Source of the DNA: PFJX01 sp040751755
Lineage (GTDB): Bacteria > Pseudomonadota > Gammaproteobacteria > Burkholderiales > Thiobacillaceae
NCBI GenBank assembly: GCA_040751755.1
Contig: JBFMHC010000024.1
Coordinates: 54,510-118,509, forward strand
DNA: 64,000 nucleotides
Direction of reading: 5' to 3'
Within the stretch, counting starts at the first letter, position 1. Every line of letters begins with the position of its first letter. The notes beneath the pieces were generated by a model, which saw only the letters and a list, made by a program, of their open reading frames with translations, did no database searches and was not told the DNA's origin. Both the position numbers and the translations under genes were made by a program. Of this stretch, positions 40,953-50,212 are shown one piece after another.

Positions 40953-41813
40953 TTACTTGCCCTTGCGTTGCTTGATGTCCTCTTCCATTTCCTTGAAGGA
41001 GGGGCGCTCGGTGGAGAACAGCACCTTGCGGCCGAATTCCACGCAGGTCTGCGGCGCGTAGCCGTTCATGGAGGCGAGCAGGATGGTCTTGACCACCTGG
41101 AAGGGTTTCGAGGCCTCGCCCGCCTTGGTCTCCATGAGCGTGGACAGGGGGGCGAAGAAGCCATAGGAAATCAGGATACCGAGGAAGGTGCCGACGAGCG
41201 CGTGGCCGATCAGCACGCCCAGTTCGGAGGGCGGCAGGTGCAGGGATTCCATGGTGTGCACCACGCCCATCACCGCCGCGACGATACCGAAGGCGGGCGT
41301 TGCGTCGGCCAGCTTCTGGATCGCGTGGGAAGGGTGCATCTCCTCGTGGTGATGGGTCTCCAGTTCCGCGTCCATCAGGTTCTCGATCTCCATGGCGTTG
41401 AGGTTTCCCCCCACCATCATGCGCAGGTAATCGGTGATGAAGTCGACCAGATGGTGGTCGTGCGCGATGTTCGGATACTTGGCGAAGATCGCGCTCTTCT
41501 CCGGCTCCTCGACGTCGCCCTCCAGCGCCATCAGGCCTTCCTTGCGCGCCTTGGCGAGGAGCTCGAACAACAGGCCCATCAGCTCCATGTAGTAGGTCTT
41601 GGTGAATTTCGAGCCCTTGAAGCAGGCCGCCAGGCCGCCCATGGTGTGCTTGATGGCGGGCATGGAGTTGGCGGCGACGAAGGCGCCGATCGCGCCACCG
41701 GCGATCATCAGGACCTCCAGAGGTTGCCACAGGCCGCCCAGGTGGCCCCCGGCGAGCGCATAGCCGCCGAAGATGCTGCCCATCACGACGACCCAGCCAA
41801 TAATCACGAACAT
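40953..41813 (-). CDS. motA: Flagellar motor stator protein MotA
   Basis: A 286-residue inner membrane stator subunit of the flagellar motor. Four membrane segments are visible: the first two near the N-terminus (IIGWVVVMGSIFGGYALAGG, VLMIAGGAIGAFVAANS) and the pair after a large cytoplasmic loop (FGIVAAVMGVVHTM, HALVGTFLGILISYGFFAPL). The first segments, the MMVGGNLNAMEIENLMDAELE loop and the SFKEMEEDIKQRKGK end follow the E. coli-type pattern. It begins 12 bases after the rnhB stop, so at least part of its expression may come from the lpx operon. Confidence 0.97.
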   Translation of the reverse strand: MFVIIGWVVVMGSIFGGYALAGGHLGGLWQPLEVLMIAGGAIGAFVAANSMPAIKHTMGGLAACFKGSKFTKTYYMELMGLLFELLAKARKEGLMALEGDVEEPEKSAIFAKYPNIAHDHHLVDFITDYLRMMVGGNLNAMEIENLMDAELETHHHEEMHPSHAIQKLADATPAFGIVAAVMGVVHTMESLHLPPSELGVLIGHALVGTFLGILISYGFFAPLSTLMETKAGEASKPFQVVKTILLASMNGYAPQTCVEFGRKVLFSTERPSFKEMEEDIKQRKGK

Positions 41814-41825
41814 GCTCAGGCTCTC

Positions 41826-42416
41826 CTATCGAATCAGCGTATCTTGCAGGTATTTTTTCACCGGCCCGAAATTCTTGCGGTGTTCGGGGCAGGGGCCATG
41901 GGCCTCCAGGGCGGCCAGGTGCTCCGGCACGGGATAGCCCGCGTGCCGCTCGAAACCGTATTTCGGGTACTTATCGGCAAGCGCGCGCATTACTTTATCC
42001 CTTGCCGTCTTCGCCAGGATCGAGGCGGCGGAGATGCAGGGCTCCAGGGCGTCGCCCTTGACGATGGCGCGCGCGGCGATCGGCAGTTCGGGGCAACGGT
42101 TGCCGTCGATCAGGGCCAGCTCGGCGGCGGGCCGCAGACCCAGGACGGCGCGCCGCATCGCCAGCATGCTGGCATGCAGGATGTTGAGCCGCTCGATCTC
42201 GGCGACGCTGGCCTCGGCGACGCACCAGGCCAGCGCGTTCTCGCGGATCTCCGCGGCCAGCCGTTCGCGCTGCGCCTCGGACAGCTTCTTCGAATCCCTG
42301 AGCCCGGCGATGGGGCGCGCGGGATCGAGGATCACCGCCGCCGCGTACACCGGGCCGGCGAGCGGGCCACGGCCGGCCTCGTCGACGCCGCAGACGAGAT
42401 GGGGCATGCCTGTCAT
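41826..42416 (-). CDS. rnhB: Ribonuclease HII
   Basis: Cleaves the RNA strand of RNA-DNA hybrids, including single ribonucleotides in DNA. The 196 residues contain the family's acidic active-site signature CGVDEAGRGPLAGPVYAAAV, the RDSKKLS motif, ALIDGN and SAASILAKTARDKVM. ATG at 42416 overlaps the lpxB stop (ATGA); a second ATG three codons later is also possible. The lpxB-rnhB order is standard, but here motA rather than dnaE follows. Confidence 0.97.
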   Translation of the reverse strand: MTGMPHLVCGVDEAGRGPLAGPVYAAAVILDPARPIAGLRDSKKLSEAQRERLAAEIRENALAWCVAEASVAEIERLNILHASMLAMRRAVLGLRPAAELALIDGNRCPELPIAARAIVKGDALEPCISAASILAKTARDKVMRALADKYPKYGFERHAGYPVPEHLAALEAHGPCPEHRKNFGPVKKYLQDTLIR

Positions 42417-43615
42417 GTCAGGAAGGGGCGCAGGGCCTGCGCGATGAGTTTCGGTGTGTCGCGCTTCAGGCGCGCGCGCTGCGCGGCGAATTCCTCGATC
42501 TGCGCCTGGCGCGCGCCCTCGTCCCGCAGCAACCTTTCCAGTGCCTGCGCGAGCGCTTCGGGGGTCGCCGACTCCTGGAGGATCTCCGGTACCACGTCGC
42601 GGCGCGCCAGGATGTTGGGCAGGCCCACCCAGGGCTGCAGGGCCTGGCGCTTCATGATCTGGTAGGTCAGCCACGGCACCTTGTAGCTGATGACGTGCGG
42701 GCAATCCAGCAGCAGGGCCTCCAGGGTCGCGGTGCCCGAGGCGATGAGGGCGCAATCCGCGGCCTGCAGGGCGTCGTGGGCATGGCCGAAGAGGATGCGC
42801 AGCGGCAGCTCGTGCGCGTCCGCCTCGTGCAGGGCGCGTTCGAAGGCCTGCCGCGTCTCGCGGTTCACCAGCGGCACCAGGAAGCGCACCGTCGGCCGTA
42901 GCGCGTACAGGGCCTGCGCGGCGCGGATGAACAGGTCGGCGAGGGCCTTCAGCTCGCTCGGGCGGCTGCCCGGCAACAGCGCCACCCATTCCGCCTCCTG
43001 CCCGATCTGCAGGCGTTCGCGCGCGGCCTTGCGGTCGGGCGCCGGCAGGGCGTGGGCGAGGGGGTGGCCGACGTAGGTGGCGGGGATGCCCTCCGCGCGG
43101 TAGAGCTCCTCCTCGAAGGGGAAGATCAGCAGGGCATGGTCAACGGCCTTGCGTACCTTGCGGATGCGCTTCGGCCGCCATGCCCACACCGAGGGGCTGA
43201 CGAAGTGCACGGTGCGGATGCCCCTGCGCTTCAGGCGTGTCTCCAGGGCGAGGTTGAAGTCCGGCGCGTCGACGCCGATGAACAGCCTCGGCGACGCGGC
43301 GACGAGCTGGCGCGCGAGCAGACGGCGGATACGGAGGATCTTGCGCAGGCTGCCCAGGGCCTCGACGTAGCCGCGCACCGAGAGGACCTCCATGGGATAC
43401 AGGCTGGTGGCACCGGCGGCCTGCATGCGGGGACCGGCGATGCCGGCGAAGTCGGCCACGAGTCCGTTGTCCTTGAGTGCGCGGATCAGCAGGCCGCCGA
43501 GCAGGTCGCCCGAGGCCTCGCCAGCGACGATGCCGATCCGGGCGCGGGACGTGAGGGGTGAGGCGCCGGGCGTGCCATCCACGGCCACGGCGACGCTGTG
43601 CTCCTCACGCCTCAC
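42413..43615 (-). CDS. lpxB: Lipid-A-disaccharide synthase
   Basis: Joins UDP-2,3-diacylglucosamine and lipid X to form the lipid A disaccharide at the inner membrane. The 400 residues show GEASGDLLGG, FIGVDAPDFNL, SPSVWAWRPKRIRK, LLPGSRPSEL and the nucleotide-sugar loop ALIASGTATLEALL. The frame opens with GTG at 43615 (MRREEHSVAVAVDG); family similarity begins near RIGIVAGEASGD, so an internal GTG could be the real start. It is the last step of the lpxD-fabZ-lpxA-lpxB series here, and overlaps rnhB by 4 bases. Confidence 0.95.
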   Translation of the reverse strand: MRREEHSVAVAVDGTPGASPLTSRARIGIVAGEASGDLLGGLLIRALKDNGLVADFAGIAGPRMQAAGATSLYPMEVLSVRGYVEALGSLRKILRIRRLLARQLVAASPRLFIGVDAPDFNLALETRLKRRGIRTVHFVSPSVWAWRPKRIRKVRKAVDHALLIFPFEEELYRAEGIPATYVGHPLAHALPAPDRKAARERLQIGQEAEWVALLPGSRPSELKALADLFIRAAQALYALRPTVRFLVPLVNRETRQAFERALHEADAHELPLRILFGHAHDALQAADCALIASGTATLEALLLDCPHVISYKVPWLTYQIMKRQALQPWVGLPNILARRDVVPEILQESATPEALAQALERLLRDEGARQAQIEEFAAQRARLKRDTPKLIAQALRPFLT

Positions 43616-43632
43616 GCCTGCGCCTCACGCAA

Positions 43633-44409
43633 TCAGCGGACGATGCCGCGGCCGGGCTGGGCAAGGAAGTCGAGCAACAGTCGCAGCTCCGGCGTGCCCT
43701 CCGCGTCCTGCTCGATCGCCTCGCGCGCATCCGCCAGCGTCAGGCCGGACTTGTACAGGGACTTGTAGGCACGCTTGATCGCGCTGATCGTCTCGGGGGC
43801 GTATCCGCGCCGCTTCAGGCCCTCGGAGTTGATGCCGTGCGGCTGCGCGGGCGAGCCGGCGACGGTGACGTAGGGCGGCACGTCCTGGCGCACCACCGAG
43901 GCGATGCCGGTGATCACGTGCGCGCCGACCCGGCAGAACTGGTGCACGCCCGTGAAACCGCCGAGGATCGCGAAGTCGTCGACGTGCGCGTGCCCGGCCA
44001 GCGAGGCGTTGTTGGCGAAGATGGTGTGGTCGCCGACCACGCAGTCGTGGGCGATGTGCACGTAGGCCATGATCCAGTTGTCGCTGCCGATGCGGGTCAC
44101 CCCGGCGTCCTGCACGGTGCCGGTGTTGAAGGTGCAGAACTCGCGGATCACGTTGCGCTCGCCGATCTCCAGGCGCGTCGGCTCGCCGGCGTATTTCTTG
44201 TCCTGCGGCTCCTCGCCCAGGGAGACGAACTGGAAGATGCGGTTGCCGCGGCCGATGCGCGTGTGTCCGGTGATCACCGCGTGCGGACCGATGCGCGTGC
44301 CCTCGTCGATCTCGACGTGCTCGCCGACGATGCTGTAGGCGCCGATCTCCACGTCCTCAGCCAGGCGGGCGCCGGGAGAGACGAGGGCGGTGGGGTGGAT
44401 GCGCGCCAT
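43633..44409 (-). CDS. lpxA: UDP-N-acetylglucosamine acyltransferase
   Basis: First step of lipid A synthesis: transfer of a hydroxyacyl chain from acyl carrier protein to the 3-OH of UDP-GlcNAc. The 258-residue product has a left-handed beta helix of hexapeptide repeats from IHPTALVSPGARLAEDVEIG onward, the catalytic His121 in AHIAHDC-like context (YVHIAHDCVVG), and a C-terminal helical region (RRGYAPETISAIKRAYKSLY). Start ATG at 44409 is 9 bases after the fabZ stop. Standard operon position. Confidence 0.98.
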   Translation of the reverse strand: MARIHPTALVSPGARLAEDVEIGAYSIVGEHVEIDEGTRIGPHAVITGHTRIGRGNRIFQFVSLGEEPQDKKYAGEPTRLEIGERNVIREFCTFNTGTVQDAGVTRIGSDNWIMAYVHIAHDCVVGDHTIFANNASLAGHAHVDDFAILGGFTGVHQFCRVGAHVITGIASVVRQDVPPYVTVAGSPAQPHGINSEGLKRRGYAPETISAIKRAYKSLYKSGLTLADAREAIEQDAEGTPELRLLLDFLAQPGRGIVR

Positions 44410-44418
44410 GCGGCTACC

Positions 44419-44889
44419 TCAGGCCAGCTGCTTGAGCGTGCACATCAGCTCGGCCTCGCAGGCGAGCTGGCCGTCCACCGTGGCCTTGACCGCGAACTTC
44501 CAGATGCCGCGCGTGAGCTTGAGGATGGAGGCCTCCATGCGCAGCTGGTCGCCCGGTACCACGGGACGCTTGAAGCGGGCCCCGTCGATGCCGACGAAAT
44601 AGATGACGCTGTGCTCGTTCACCTCCATGCCGCTGCTGCGGAAGGCGAGCAGGCCGGCGGTCTGCGCCAGGGCCTCGATCATCAGCACCCCGGGCATCAC
44701 CGGGTGGTTGGGAAAGTGGCCCATGAACTGCGGCTCGTTCATGGTGATGTTCTTGAGGGCGACGATGCGCTCGTTGGGCACCATCTCCAACACCCGGTCC
44801 ACCAGCAGGAAGGGATAGCGGTGGGGCAGGTAGTGCATGATCTGCGTTACGTCCATCTGCTCGCTCGCCGGCGCGTTCACGTTTTCCAT
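44419..44889 (-). CDS. fabZ: 3-hydroxyacyl-[acyl-carrier-protein] dehydratase FabZ
   Basis: Dehydrates 3-hydroxyacyl-ACP in fatty acid elongation, competing with LpxA and LpxD for the same substrate. The 156-residue hot-dog protein has MDVTQIMHYLPHRYPFLLVD and the catalytic segment GHFPNHPVMPGVLMIEA with His58 and Glu72. The ATG at 44889 overlaps the lpxD stop (TGATG) and has AAGGA upstream; the common shorter start at MDVTQ would lie 11 codons later. Confidence 0.97.
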   Translation of the reverse strand: MENVNAPASEQMDVTQIMHYLPHRYPFLLVDRVLEMVPNERIVALKNITMNEPQFMGHFPNHPVMPGVLMIEALAQTAGLLAFRSSGMEVNEHSVIYFVGIDGARFKRPVVPGDQLRMEASILKLTRGIWKFAVKATVDGQLACEAELMCTLKQLA

Positions 44890-45920
44890 CACTCTGTTTC
44901 CTTGTCCTTCAATAACTTTTCCAACGACCTGACGCGTCGCGCCAGGTCGTCCAGGTGGCGCAGATGCGCCGCGTTGCGCTTCCAGTCCGCGTGCGACATG
45001 AGCGGTTGCACCGAGGTGTAGACGCCGGGGCTGCGGATGTCCTTGGCGACGAAACTGCCGGCCGAGACCGTGACCCGGTCGCAGACCTCCAGGTGGCCGA
45101 TGATCATGGCCGCGCCGCCGATCTGGCAATAGGCGCCGATGCGCGTGCTGCCGGCGATGCCCACGCAAGCAGCGATCGCGGTGTGGCGGCCGATGCGGCA
45201 GTTGTGCGCGATCTGGATCAGGTTGTCCAGCTTCACGCCGTCCTCGATCACCGTGTCGTCGAGCGCGCCGCGGTCGATGGTGGTGTTGGCGCCGACCTCC
45301 ACGTCGTCGCCGAGGATCACGCGGCCCACCTGCGGCACCTTGCTCCAGTGTCCGTCTTCCCAGGCGAGGCCGAAGCCGTCGGCGCCGATCACGCAGCCCG
45401 GGTGCAGGGTCACGCGCTCGCCGAGATGGCAGCCGTGCTGGACCGTGGCGCGCGGGTGCAGGATGCAGCCGGCGCCCAGTCGCGCGCCCGCGCCGACATG
45501 GCTGAGCGCACCGAGGCGGCAGCCCGCGCCGATCTCCGCGCCGGCCTCGACCACGGCCCCCGGGCCGATGCCTACGTCGGCACCCAGGCGGGCATCGGCG
45601 GCCACGCTCGCGCCCGGATGGATGCCGACGGGGACTTGCGGTTCGGGGTGCAGCAGGGAGAGGGCGCGGGCGAAGACGGCATGGGGGTTGTCGACCACCA
45701 GGCAGGCGGTCTCCAGCTCCGCCGCGACCTGCGCGCCGGCGATCAGCACGCCCGCGCGCGAGGCGCGCGCCTGGGCCAGGTATTTTGCACTGACGACGAA
45801 GCTGAGCTGCTCGGGCCCGGCGTGTTCCAGGGAGGCGGCGGCGCGGACCGTCCTGCCGGCGTCACCCCGGATGCCGCCGCCCAGCCGCGCCTGCAGCTCC
45901 GCCAGGGTGAACTCGGGCAT
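44889..45920 (-). CDS. lpxD: UDP-3-O-acylglucosamine N-acyltransferase
   Basis: Adds the N-linked hydroxyacyl chain to the lipid A precursor. The 343 residues show an N-terminal uridine-binding domain (FTLAELQARLGGGIRG), a long left-handed beta helix with many hexapeptide repeats (HPRATVQHGCHLGERV, TTIDRGALDDTVIEDGVKLD), and the catalytic His in NLIQIAHNCRIG. The C-terminal helix (WKRNAAHLRHLDDLARRV) fits ACP recognition. It follows skp by 12 bases in the usual order. Confidence 0.97.
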   Translation of the reverse strand: MPEFTLAELQARLGGGIRGDAGRTVRAAASLEHAGPEQLSFVVSAKYLAQARASRAGVLIAGAQVAAELETACLVVDNPHAVFARALSLLHPEPQVPVGIHPGASVAADARLGADVGIGPGAVVEAGAEIGAGCRLGALSHVGAGARLGAGCILHPRATVQHGCHLGERVTLHPGCVIGADGFGLAWEDGHWSKVPQVGRVILGDDVEVGANTTIDRGALDDTVIEDGVKLDNLIQIAHNCRIGRHTAIAACVGIAGSTRIGAYCQIGGAAMIIGHLEVCDRVTVSAGSFVAKDIRSPGVYTSVQPLMSHADWKRNAAHLRHLDDLARRVRSLEKLLKDKETE

Positions 45921-45932
45921 GGGCGTGGACGA

Positions 45933-46433
45933 TCAGCGGTCCAGCGCCTTCAGCACGCGCTCGGTGATGTCGACCTTGGGGCTGGCGTAGACGACGTTTT
46001 CCAGCACCAGGTCGAACTTCTCCTTCTCCGCGATCTCCAGGATCGCCTTGCGCGCGCGATCCTGCACGGCGCCGAATTCCTCGTTCTTGCGCTGGTTCAG
46101 GTCCTCGCGGAACTCGCGCTGGGCATGCTGGATGTCGCGCGACAGGTTTGCCAGGTCCTTCTGCTTCTTGGTGCGGTCCGCCTCGGACAGGGTCAGGCTG
46201 TCCTTCTCCAGGCTGGTCTGCAGATCGCGCGCCTGCTTGACCATCTTTTGGATGTCCTGCTCACGCGCCTGGAACTCCTTCTCCAGCTTCTTCTGGGCCT
46301 TCACGGCAAGGCTGGAGTCGCGGAACACGCGTTCGGTGTTGACGAAGCCGATCTTGGTCTCGGCATGGGCGGAAACGCTGACCAGCGGCAGGCAGAGAAG
46401 GGCGGCCAGCAATAGGGAAGCAAATCGTTTCAA
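45933..46433 (-). CDS. skp: Periplasmic chaperone Skp/OmpH
   Basis: Holds unfolded outer membrane proteins in the periplasm for delivery to the Bam complex. The 166-residue protein has a signal peptide (MKRFASLLLAALLCLPLVSVSAHA is the likely limit in parts: basic start, hydrophobic core, AHA site). The mature sequence starts ETKIGFVNTERVF, followed by a long helical hairpin rich in Lys, Glu and Gln, and ends with a short beta segment (FDLVLENVVYASPKVDIT). Located between bamA and lpxD as in other gammaproteobacteria. Confidence 0.95.
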   Translation of the reverse strand: MKRFASLLLAALLCLPLVSVSAHAETKIGFVNTERVFRDSSLAVKAQKKLEKEFQAREQDIQKMVKQARDLQTSLEKDSLTLSEADRTKKQKDLANLSRDIQHAQREFREDLNQRKNEEFGAVQDRARKAILEIAEKEKFDLVLENVVYASPKVDITERVLKALDR

Positions 46434-46447
46434 TCTGGACTCCTTGA

Positions 46448-48826
46448 TCAGAACACGTTGCCCATCTGGAATTGGAACACCTGTTCCTTGTCATCCGTGG
46501 CGGCGTTCAGGGGTTTGGCGAGGGAGAGCTTGAGCGGTCCCATGGGCGAGTACCAGGTGACCGCCAGGCCGGCGGAATAACGCAGGTCGGAGAGCGAGAA
46601 CGACTCGTAGCGGCCATCCTTGTCGTTCGGGCCGAACACCTGGCCGACGTCGACGAAGGTGGAGAGGCGAACGGACTTGTCGTTGCCCATGCCGGGGAAG
46701 GGGAACAGCAGCTCGGCGTTGCCGACGACACGGGTATTGCCGCCGATCGAGTAGGAGGTGGCGCCGTTCAGCTGTTTCGGGCCCAGGGTGCTGGAATCGA
46801 AGCCGCGCACCGAGCCGATGCCACCGGCGAAGAAGTTGCGGAAGATCGGCATGCTCGCGCCGTTGGTGCTGTCGCCATAGCCGATCTCGCCGTTGAGCAG
46901 CAGGCTGACGTTGCGAGACAGGGGGCGCAGCCACTGGTGCTGGTAGTTGAGCTTGTAGTACTGCAGATCGCCCACCGGCGTGCCCCATTCCACGAAGGCG
47001 CGCTGGTAGGTGCCCTTGGTGGGGTAGAGCAGGCTGTCGCGCGAGTCGCGCGCCCAGCCGGCCTCCAGGCGCAGGGTGTTGGTGGTCACGTTGCAGGCGG
47101 TGCGCGCGCCCGGCGTGCCGCAGCTTCCGCCGTAGTCCTCGGCGAAGGTGAAATAGGACTCCGGCGCCGTGGTCGAGAGGTCGAGCTCGACCTGTTCGTA
47201 GACCGCGCCCAGCTGGATGGTATCGAACTCCGTCACCGGCAGGCCGACGCGCAGGCCGGCGCCGATCGTCGAGGTGCTGTAGTCGGCGACCGCCGACAGG
47301 CTCGATGCGCCCGTGTCGACGTTCTTCATGTACAGGTCGTAGCCCAGGCTGATGCCATCCGGTGTGAAGTAGGGGTTGGTGAAGGACAGGCCGTAGTGGG
47401 TGTTGACGCTGCCGCTGTTGAGGTTGAGCGACAGGCGGTTGCCGGTGCCGAACAGGTTGTTCTGCGCCACCGAGCCGGACAGGATCAGGCCTTCCGAGCT
47501 GGAGAAACCGGCACCCAGCATCAGGTTGCCGGTCGCCTGCTCCTCGACGTTGACGTTCACGTCCACCTGATCGGTGGTGCCCGGAACGGGCGGCGTTTCG
47601 ACGGTCACGTCCTTGAAGAAGCCGAGGCGGTTGATGCGCTCGCGCGAACGGTTGATCTTGTCGGCGGCATACCAGGCGCCTTCCATCTGGCGCATCTCGC
47701 GCCGCACCACCTCGTCGCGGGTGCGCGTGTTGCCGGTGACGTTGACGCGGCGCACGTAGACCTTGCGACCCGGGTCGACGAGGAAGGTGAAGGCGGCGGT
47801 GTGCTTGCCCTGGTCCAGCTCCGGCGCGGCGTTGACGTTGGCGAAGGCGTAGCCGTCGTTGCCCAGGCGGTCGCCGATCTTCTTGGTCGATTCGGTGAGA
47901 CGCTCGCGCGAAAAGACATCACCGACCTTGAGCGAGACCAGCCCCTTCAACTCTTCCTCCGGAATCGGCAGGGAGCCGGCGAAGTGGAAATCGGAGACGG
48001 TGAACTTCTCGCCTTCCTTCACGTTGATGGTGATGTAGATGTCCTTCTTGTCCGGCGTGATCGAGACCTGGGTGGACTCGACATTGAACTCCAGGTAGCC
48101 CTGGTTCAGGTAGTGGGAGCGCAGGGCCTCAAGGTCCCCCGCCAGCTTCTGCTTGGAGTACTGATCGTTGTGGGTCCACCAGGTCATCATGCCCGGCGTG
48201 CTCAGGTTGAACAGTTTGAGCAGTGCCTTCTCGGTGAAGGCCTTGGCACCGACGATGTTGATGGCGCGGATCTTCGCCACCTCGCCCTCGCTGACGTCGA
48301 AGGTGACCGCCACGCGGTTGCGTTCAAGCGGCGTGGTGGTGGCCTTGACCTGCACGGCGTACATGCCGCGGTTGAAGTATTGCCGCTTCAACTCCTGCTC
48401 CGCCTTGTCGAGCAGGGAGCGGTCGAGGATGCGGCCCTCGGCCAGCCCCAGCTCCTTGAGGCCCTTGATCATCTCGTCCTTGGCGAACTCCTTCATGCCG
48501 GTGAAGTCGACGCTGGCGATGCCGGCTCGCTCCTCCACCATGACGATGAGGACGTCCTGGTTCACCTCCAGGCGCACGTCCTTGAAGAAGCCGGTGGCGT
48601 AGAGCGCCTTGACGGCCTCGGAGGCCTTCTCCGGGGTGAGGGTCTCGCCCACCTTGACCGGCAGGTAGCTGAACACGGTGCCCGCCTCGGTGCGCTGGAT
48701 GCCCTCGACGCGGATGTCCTTGATCGGGAAAGGTTCGAAGGACTGGGCCTGGGCCGGCGCGTGGATGGCGCCCCAGAGGGCGAGAGCGAGCAGGCTGGGG
48801 CGGAAGGCGCGCATGGGATCAGTCAT
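46448..48826 (-). CDS. bamA: Outer membrane protein assembly factor BamA
   Basis: Essential 792-residue core of the machine that inserts beta-barrel proteins into the outer membrane. It has a signal peptide (RPSLLALALWGAIHAPAQAQ), five POTRA repeats starting FPIKDIRVEGIQRTEAGTVF, and a C-terminal barrel from about residue 430. The barrel includes the lid-loop motif VRGF (GSVRGFDSSTLGP) and ends with the aromatic residue needed for assembly (FQMGNVF). The ATG at 48826 overlaps the rseP stop; an ATG four codons later (MRAF) is equally possible. Confidence 0.98.
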   Translation of the reverse strand: MTDPMRAFRPSLLALALWGAIHAPAQAQSFEPFPIKDIRVEGIQRTEAGTVFSYLPVKVGETLTPEKASEAVKALYATGFFKDVRLEVNQDVLIVMVEERAGIASVDFTGMKEFAKDEMIKGLKELGLAEGRILDRSLLDKAEQELKRQYFNRGMYAVQVKATTTPLERNRVAVTFDVSEGEVAKIRAINIVGAKAFTEKALLKLFNLSTPGMMTWWTHNDQYSKQKLAGDLEALRSHYLNQGYLEFNVESTQVSITPDKKDIYITINVKEGEKFTVSDFHFAGSLPIPEEELKGLVSLKVGDVFSRERLTESTKKIGDRLGNDGYAFANVNAAPELDQGKHTAAFTFLVDPGRKVYVRRVNVTGNTRTRDEVVRREMRQMEGAWYAADKINRSRERINRLGFFKDVTVETPPVPGTTDQVDVNVNVEEQATGNLMLGAGFSSSEGLILSGSVAQNNLFGTGNRLSLNLNSGSVNTHYGLSFTNPYFTPDGISLGYDLYMKNVDTGASSLSAVADYSTSTIGAGLRVGLPVTEFDTIQLGAVYEQVELDLSTTAPESYFTFAEDYGGSCGTPGARTACNVTTNTLRLEAGWARDSRDSLLYPTKGTYQRAFVEWGTPVGDLQYYKLNYQHQWLRPLSRNVSLLLNGEIGYGDSTNGASMPIFRNFFAGGIGSVRGFDSSTLGPKQLNGATSYSIGGNTRVVGNAELLFPFPGMGNDKSVRLSTFVDVGQVFGPNDKDGRYESFSLSDLRYSAGLAVTWYSPMGPLKLSLAKPLNAATDDKEQVFQFQMGNVF

Positions 48827-50172
48827 CCGGCGAATATTCTTTGTAGGTCGTTGTACAGGGCGAAGAACATCAGCAAGCCGAGCAGCAACATGCCGATCTT
48901 CTGGCCATATTCCTGCACCTTTTCAGGCACCGGACGGCCGGTCAGGAACTCGGCGAGATAATACAGCAAGTGCCCTCCGTCCAGTAACGGCACGGGTAGC
49001 AGATTGAGCACGCCGAGGCTGATGCTGACCAGGGCGAGGAAGGCGACGAAGCTGCCCCAGCCGCTTTGCACCGACTGGCCGGCATAGTCGGCGATGGTGA
49101 TCGGCCCCGAGAGGTTCTTCAGCGAGGCCTCGCCCATGACCATGCGGCCGAGCATCTCCAGGCTGAACACCGACAGCTCCCAGGTCCGTTCCAGGGCGCG
49201 CTGCATGGCGGGCCAGGGGCCGTAACTGACCTCGCCGTGCAGGGGCGCGAAGACTTCCGGATCGATGTGCGGCGCGGCGCCGATACGGCCCGTCGCTCCG
49301 GACGGGGCGGCTATCCGCTCCGGCGTGACCCGCACGTCGAGCGTCTGGCCGGCGCGTTCCACCTGCAATGCGAGCGTACGGCCCGGGGCGTTGCGGATCT
49401 GCCCGACCAGTTCCTCCCAAAGTCGTACGGGCCGACCATCGACGGCGAGCACGCGGTCGCCGGGGCGCAGGCCCGCCCGCTCGGCCGCACTGCCGGGGAT
49501 CAGGTCGCCGAGCACCGCGGGCAGGGGCGGCAGGTAGCGCACCAGGCCCAGGGTGGCCAGCGGATCGCGCTCCAGGGCCTCATCGTCCAGGTCGGGGGTG
49601 ATGCGGCGTGTCGCGTAATGCTGACGCGCGTCGCTGGTCTCCAGGTTGAAGGATTCGCCGCGCAGGGCGTGCTTGAGCACCAGCCAGTGCAGATCCTGCC
49701 AGCTCTGCGCGGCCTCGCCGTTGACCGCGGTCACGGTCTCGCCCGCGCGGATGCCTGCCTGCGCCGCGAGGCTGCCGGCGGGCGGCTCGCCCAGCACCGG
49801 CTTGAGGATGGGTACGCCCGCCATGAACAGGCCCCAGAACAGCAGGATCGCGAGCAGGAAGTTGGCCAGCGGGCCGGCGGCGACGATGGCGGCGCGCGCC
49901 CCCACGCCCTTGCGGTTGAAGGCCTGCGGCAGCAGCTCCGGCGGCACCTCGCCCTCGCGCTCGTCGAGCATCTTCACGTAGCCGCCGAGCGGGATGGCGG
50001 AGAGCGCCCACTCCGTGCCGTGGCGGTCGCTGCGGCGCGCCACCACCTTGCCGAAGCCGACCGAGAAGCGCAGCACCTTCACGCCCGCGAGGCGCGCCAC
50101 CAGGTAGTGGCCGAACTCGTGGAAGACGACGAGGACGGCGAGGGTGAAGAGGAAGGCGAACAGGGTGGTCAT
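48823..50172 (-). CDS. rseP: Site-2 protease RseP (RIP metalloprotease)
   Basis: A 449-residue intramembrane zinc protease that cleaves anti-sigma-E factor RseA after DegS and clears remnant signal peptides. The first helix holds the active site VVFHEFGHYL (His18, Glu19, His22). Two PDZ domains follow (PAGSLAAQAGIRAGETVTAV, GSAAERAGLRPGDRVLAV). The second zinc-ligand helix is LLPVPLLDGGHLLYYL. It sits between dxr and bamA, the conserved envelope-stress arrangement. Confidence 0.97.
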   Translation of the reverse strand: MTTLFAFLFTLAVLVVFHEFGHYLVARLAGVKVLRFSVGFGKVVARRSDRHGTEWALSAIPLGGYVKMLDEREGEVPPELLPQAFNRKGVGARAAIVAAGPLANFLLAILLFWGLFMAGVPILKPVLGEPPAGSLAAQAGIRAGETVTAVNGEAAQSWQDLHWLVLKHALRGESFNLETSDARQHYATRRITPDLDDEALERDPLATLGLVRYLPPLPAVLGDLIPGSAAERAGLRPGDRVLAVDGRPVRLWEELVGQIRNAPGRTLALQVERAGQTLDVRVTPERIAAPSGATGRIGAAPHIDPEVFAPLHGEVSYGPWPAMQRALERTWELSVFSLEMLGRMVMGEASLKNLSGPITIADYAGQSVQSGWGSFVAFLALVSISLGVLNLLPVPLLDGGHLLYYLAEFLTGRPVPEKVQEYGQKIGMLLLGLLMFFALYNDLQRIFAG

Positions 50173-50212
50173 TCGCGCGGGTCCGGTGCAGGGTGGTCGC
50201 GGGAAGACCGTT

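Noticed and set aside
41814..41860. Sigma-28 promoter directly upstream of motA
   Set aside because: A TTCGATAG resembling the -10 box is present, but no -35 match occurs at 11-base spacing, and it lies within the end of rnhB.
46472..48961. 829-residue open frame on the + strand opposite bamA
   Set aside because: Shadow frame of bamA; no recognisable motif, and the minus strand encodes POTRA and barrel sequences.
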